From CAWKZT01 sp963854565 (lineage in GTDB: Bacteria; Actinomycetota; Acidimicrobiia; Acidimicrobiales; JAHEJN01), in NCBI GenBank assembly GCA_963854565.1, contig CAWKZT010000033.1, forward strand, positions 1 to 16,686: 16,686 nt of DNA, written 5' to 3'. Of this stretch, positions 14,263 through 16,686 are shown in pieces; the first letter of the stretch is position 1; every line of letters begins with the position of its first letter. Below the pieces are notes generated by a model, which did no database searches, was not told the DNA's origin, and worked only from the letters and a program-made list of their open reading frames with translations. The translations under genes and the position numbers were made by a program.

Positions 14263-15777
14263 ATGCTTCCGTCTCGTGAGGACTTCCAGGCCCTTGCAGT
14301 CGATTACAACGTCGTGCCGGTGTGGCGCGAACTGGTAGCCGACCTCACGACGCCTGTTGCAACATTCAATCGACTCGTACAGCCGGGCGAGCCGGGGTTC
14401 TTGCTCGAATCCGTCGAAGGAGGCGAACGCTGGAGTCGTTTTTCTTTCATCGGTCGCAACCCCATAGCAACCCTCACTTCACAACACGGCAAGATCGAGG
14501 TTGATGGCGATCTCCTTGTGGAGCCACCGCTCGATAAGGGGATGTTGGCCGCTCTTGAGGTGCTCCTCGATGTATACACCTCGCCCAGCATCGATGGTCT
14601 GCCTCCACTGCATGGCGGGCTCATGGGCTACTTGGGGTACGACGTTGTACGCGAGGTCGAACATCTTCCCAATGTTCCCCATGATGACCAAGACCTTCCC
14701 GAAGCCAGTCTGTCAATTATTGGACAATTGGCAGTGTTCGATCATTGGCGCCAGCGCGTCATACTCCTCGACAATGTGGTCATTGAATCGGACACCCATC
14801 CGTCGGTGATCGACACCTTGTACGACGAGGCCTGCGCTCGTGTCGATCAAATGGCCAGGGACGGGGCCCAATCCACGCCCGAACCTTTTCTTGAACCACC
14901 CCTGCCCGACGACCCTCTACCTGAGGTAACTTCTCCGACAACATCAGCGCTCTACCAAGAGTCGGTTCGGGTTGCCAAGGAGTACATCCGGGCGGGCGAC
15001 ATTTTTCAGGTCGTCATTTCGCAGCGTTTCGACTTTGAACTCGACGCTGATCCATTCGACCTTTACCGAGTATTGCGGCAGGTCAACCCCAGCCCGTACA
15101 TGTATTTCCACCGCACCGAGAGTGTCACGTTAGTGGGATGCTCACCGGAGCCAATGGTGCAACTGCTGGAAGGTAAAGTCACGTCGCGGCCTATCGCTGG
15201 CACCCGACCACGAGGCAAGACCGAGGCCGAAGACCGTCGTCTAGCTGGCGAATTACGTGAACATCCAAAAGAAGTGGCCGAGCACATCATGTTGGTAGAC
15301 CTCGCCCGTAACGATGTTGGCCGGGTGGCCGAATACGGCACCGTCGAGATGGACGAAATGCTTACGCTCGAGCGTTACAGCCACGTGATGCACCTCACGT
15401 CGCAAGTGTCGGGCCAGCTACGCGACGACAAAACCCCCATTGACGTTCTGCGGGCGACGATGCCGGCTGGAACACTGTCGGGTGCACCCAAAGTACGAGC
15501 CATGGAGATTATCGATGATCTCGAACCGGTCAAGCGTGGCCCATACGGCGGCGTTGTTGGCTATCTCGATTTCTCCGGAAACATCGATACCGCCATCGCT
15601 ATTCGAACGATGGTGGTGCGCGGGAACCATGCCTCGATCCAGGCCGGAGCCGGTGTCGTCGCTGACAGTGTCCCCGAAGAGGAAGACATCGAATGTCACA
15701 ACAAAGCTAAAGCGCTGTTGTCGGCCGTGGCCTCGGCCCGGCGTATGACCAAGGCCCGGGCCGAATACGATGCCTGA
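14263..15777 (+). CDS. trpE: anthranilate synthase component I
   Basis: TrpE turns chorismate and ammonia (from the TrpG subunit) into anthranilate, the first committed step of tryptophan synthesis. The 504-residue protein has the tryptophan-feedback motif LLES (47-50) and GRNP. The chorismate-binding C-terminal domain includes YIRAGDIFQVVISQRF, SRPIAGTRPRG (308-318), DLARNDVGRV, His374 in RYSHVMH, AGTLSGAPKVRAMEII and GGVVGYLDF. IAGT, not the IKGT of PabB, supports anthranilate rather than aminodeoxychorismate synthesis. The start at ATG 14263 gives the usual N-terminus; earlier in-frame ATGs (14185, 14221) lie inside the GroES-like gene. No trpG is visible. Feedback inhibition by tryptophan is expected. 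Its end overlaps ygfZ by 8 nt. Confidence 0.96.
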   Translation: MLPSREDFQALAVDYNVVPVWRELVADLTTPVATFNRLVQPGEPGFLLESVEGGERWSRFSFIGRNPIATLTSQHGKIEVDGDLLVEPPLDKGMLAALEVLLDVYTSPSIDGLPPLHGGLMGYLGYDVVREVEHLPNVPHDDQDLPEASLSIIGQLAVFDHWRQRVILLDNVVIESDTHPSVIDTLYDEACARVDQMARDGAQSTPEPFLEPPLPDDPLPEVTSPTTSALYQESVRVAKEYIRAGDIFQVVISQRFDFELDADPFDLYRVLRQVNPSPYMYFHRTESVTLVGCSPEPMVQLLEGKVTSRPIAGTRPRGKTEAEDRRLAGELREHPKEVAEHIMLVDLARNDVGRVAEYGTVEMDEMLTLERYSHVMHLTSQVSGQLRDDKTPIDVLRATMPAGTLSGAPKVRAMEIIDDLEPVKRGPYGGVVGYLDFSGNIDTAIAIRTMVVRGNHASIQAGAGVVADSVPEEEDIECHNKAKALLSAVASARRMTKARAEYDA

Positions 15778-16645
15778 GCTTCTTGCAGCCCCGCTGTCCC
15801 GAGATGTTGTTGATGCCATTGGGCCCGAGACCCTCGCGTATCTGCAAGGGCAAATGAGTCAGGACCTCAACGCATTGGTCGATGGTCAATCAACGTGGTC
15901 ACTTTTACTGGAGCCGCAGGGAAAGATCACTGCGTTGCTACGGGTCACGCGCGTATCGGACGAACATTTTTTACTCGACACAGATGCTGGGTTTGGTGAG
16001 GCGGTCCTCGCTCGTCTCACTCGCTTCAAGCTGCGGTCAAAATGTGAACTTACGCTGACCACGGTGGCTGGTGTCGCCTGGCGCGGCGATGGCGCCGCCG
16101 ACATCGACACGGCAGGGGCGCTCATCGCGGCTGATGCGGGATGGTTTGGTATCCAATCACTCGATGTATTGGGGCCCGATGTTGTGGTTCCCGATGGGGC
16201 CGCGACAGCGGAGACACTTGAGTCGCTGCGAATCCAATCGGGATGGCCAGCAATGGGCAACGAGATGGATGACTCGACCATCCCCGCCGCAGCAGGAATT
16301 GTAAACGTTGCCGCAAGCTTTACGAAGGGTTGCTACACCGGCCAAGAACTTGTTGCTCGGATCGACTCCCGGGGCAATAACACCCCAAAGTTTTTGGTCA
16401 AGGTCCTAGTGATGGGCGAAGCAGTCGTAGGCGACGAGATCGTGATTGAAGACGCACCAGTTGGTGTAATTACCTCCGTTGTTGGTCGTCATGGCTTGGC
16501 CTACGTCAAGCGAGGCACCGAGGTGCCCGTCAACGTCACCGTTGGCGCTGTTCAGGGCCGGCTTATGCCTATCGAACGGGATGCCCTTCCCGAGCCAGCG
16601 GCCCCGCAGGGCATCACCAGCAAAGTCGGCTTCGGCCGCCGCTAA
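15770..16645 (+). CDS. ygfZ: YgfZ/GcvT-like folate-binding protein
   Basis: YgfZ (COG0354) is a tetrahydrofolate-binding protein related to the glycine-cleavage T protein. It helps maintain certain iron-sulfur enzymes, such as MiaB in E. coli. The 291-residue protein has LQGQMSQDLNAL (25-36), the LLEPQGKITALLRV strand-turn-strand (46-59), and the diagnostic KGCYTGQE (186-193) with Cys188, followed by ARIDSRGN. The C-terminal beta domain (about 208-260) fits the family. The ATG at 15770 overlaps the trpE stop. Nothing ties it directly to tryptophan, so co-expression is probably incidental. The TAA stop lies within the first unit of a tandem repeat. Confidence 0.9.
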   Translation: MPELLAAPLSRDVVDAIGPETLAYLQGQMSQDLNALVDGQSTWSLLLEPQGKITALLRVTRVSDEHFLLDTDAGFGEAVLARLTRFKLRSKCELTLTTVAGVAWRGDGAADIDTAGALIAADAGWFGIQSLDVLGPDVVVPDGAATAETLESLRIQSGWPAMGNEMDDSTIPAAAGIVNVAASFTKGCYTGQELVARIDSRGNNTPKFLVKVLVMGEAVVGDEIVIEDAPVGVITSVVGRHGLAYVKRGTEVPVNVTVGAVQGRLMPIERDALPEPAAPQGITSKVGFGRR

Positions 16646-16686
16646 CCCACCGGTAAGCCCACCGCTAACCCACCGCTAACCCACCG
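16639..16686. repeat. short tandem repeat at the window edge
   Basis: The unit CCGCTAACCCA (11 nt) appears at 16639-16649, in a 12-nt variant CCGGTAAGCCCA at 16650-16661, then exactly at 16662-16672 and 16673-16683, with CCG beginning another copy at the cut end. The first copy contains the ygfZ stop codon. The full length of the array cannot be seen. Confidence 0.85.

Noticed and set aside
1..16686. Mobile element, phage, CRISPR or defence genes
   Set aside because: No transposase, integrase, terminal inverted repeats, spaced direct repeats or defence domains were seen. Base composition looks even and the genes are housekeeping.

Overview
The window is a compact, moderately G+C-rich stretch of a bacterial chromosome, most likely from an actinobacterium (Actinomycetota). 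A mycothiol synthase (MshD) is the strongest taxonomic marker. Menaquinone genes (menA, menG), frequent GTG starts, poor Shine-Dalgarno sequences and apparently leaderless promoters agree with it. A class such as Acidimicrobiia is my guess and cannot be proved from this sequence. No insertion sequence, phage gene, tRNA, rRNA or CRISPR array is visible.

Layout. (1) 1-2869, plus strand: the probable tail of an upstream gene, a nitroreductase-family flavoprotein, menA and a YbjJ-like MFS transporter. (2) 2871-7583, minus strand, read right to left: mshD, rlmN, a 118-residue membrane protein, a secreted TAP-like peptidase, menG and a small VOC protein. These six genes are spaced so tightly (ATGA and GTGA overlaps, gaps of 4 to 40 nt) that they look like one transcription unit. 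It meets the MFS gene tail to tail with one base between the stop codons. (3) 7656-8303, plus strand: nth, divergent from mshD. (4) 8304-8836: no large gene. It holds a promoter-like box, a candidate small structured RNA of about 90 nt ending in a strong terminator, a second terminator facing the other way, a probable 65-residue minus-strand gene, and the hisD promoter region. (5) 8837-16645, plus strand: hisD, hisC, hisB, hisH, a fused hisA-hisF gene, a GroES-like gene, trpE and a ygfZ-like gene. Overlaps or gaps of 16 nt or less link all of them. (6) 16639-16686: a short tandem repeat running off the window edge.

How the genes fit together. The right half makes histidine (steps HisB, HisC and HisD plus the HisA and HisH/HisF reactions), then runs into the first step of tryptophan synthesis. 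hisG, hisE, hisI and the histidinol-phosphatase gene are not here. The left half is redox and respiratory: menA and menG act at the last two steps of menaquinone synthesis, MshD makes the thiol mycothiol, and RlmN and Nth are iron-sulfur enzymes for rRNA modification and DNA repair. YgfZ is also tied to iron-sulfur enzymes.

The most notable item is the HisA-HisF fusion: two consecutive enzymes of histidine synthesis, both (beta/alpha)8 barrels descended from one ancestor, in one uninterrupted 497-codon reading frame with all four catalytic aspartates present. The next most interesting are the candidate small RNA with repeated CCGCC loops, the small gene with its own terminator, and the GroES-like gene inside a his-trp operon.
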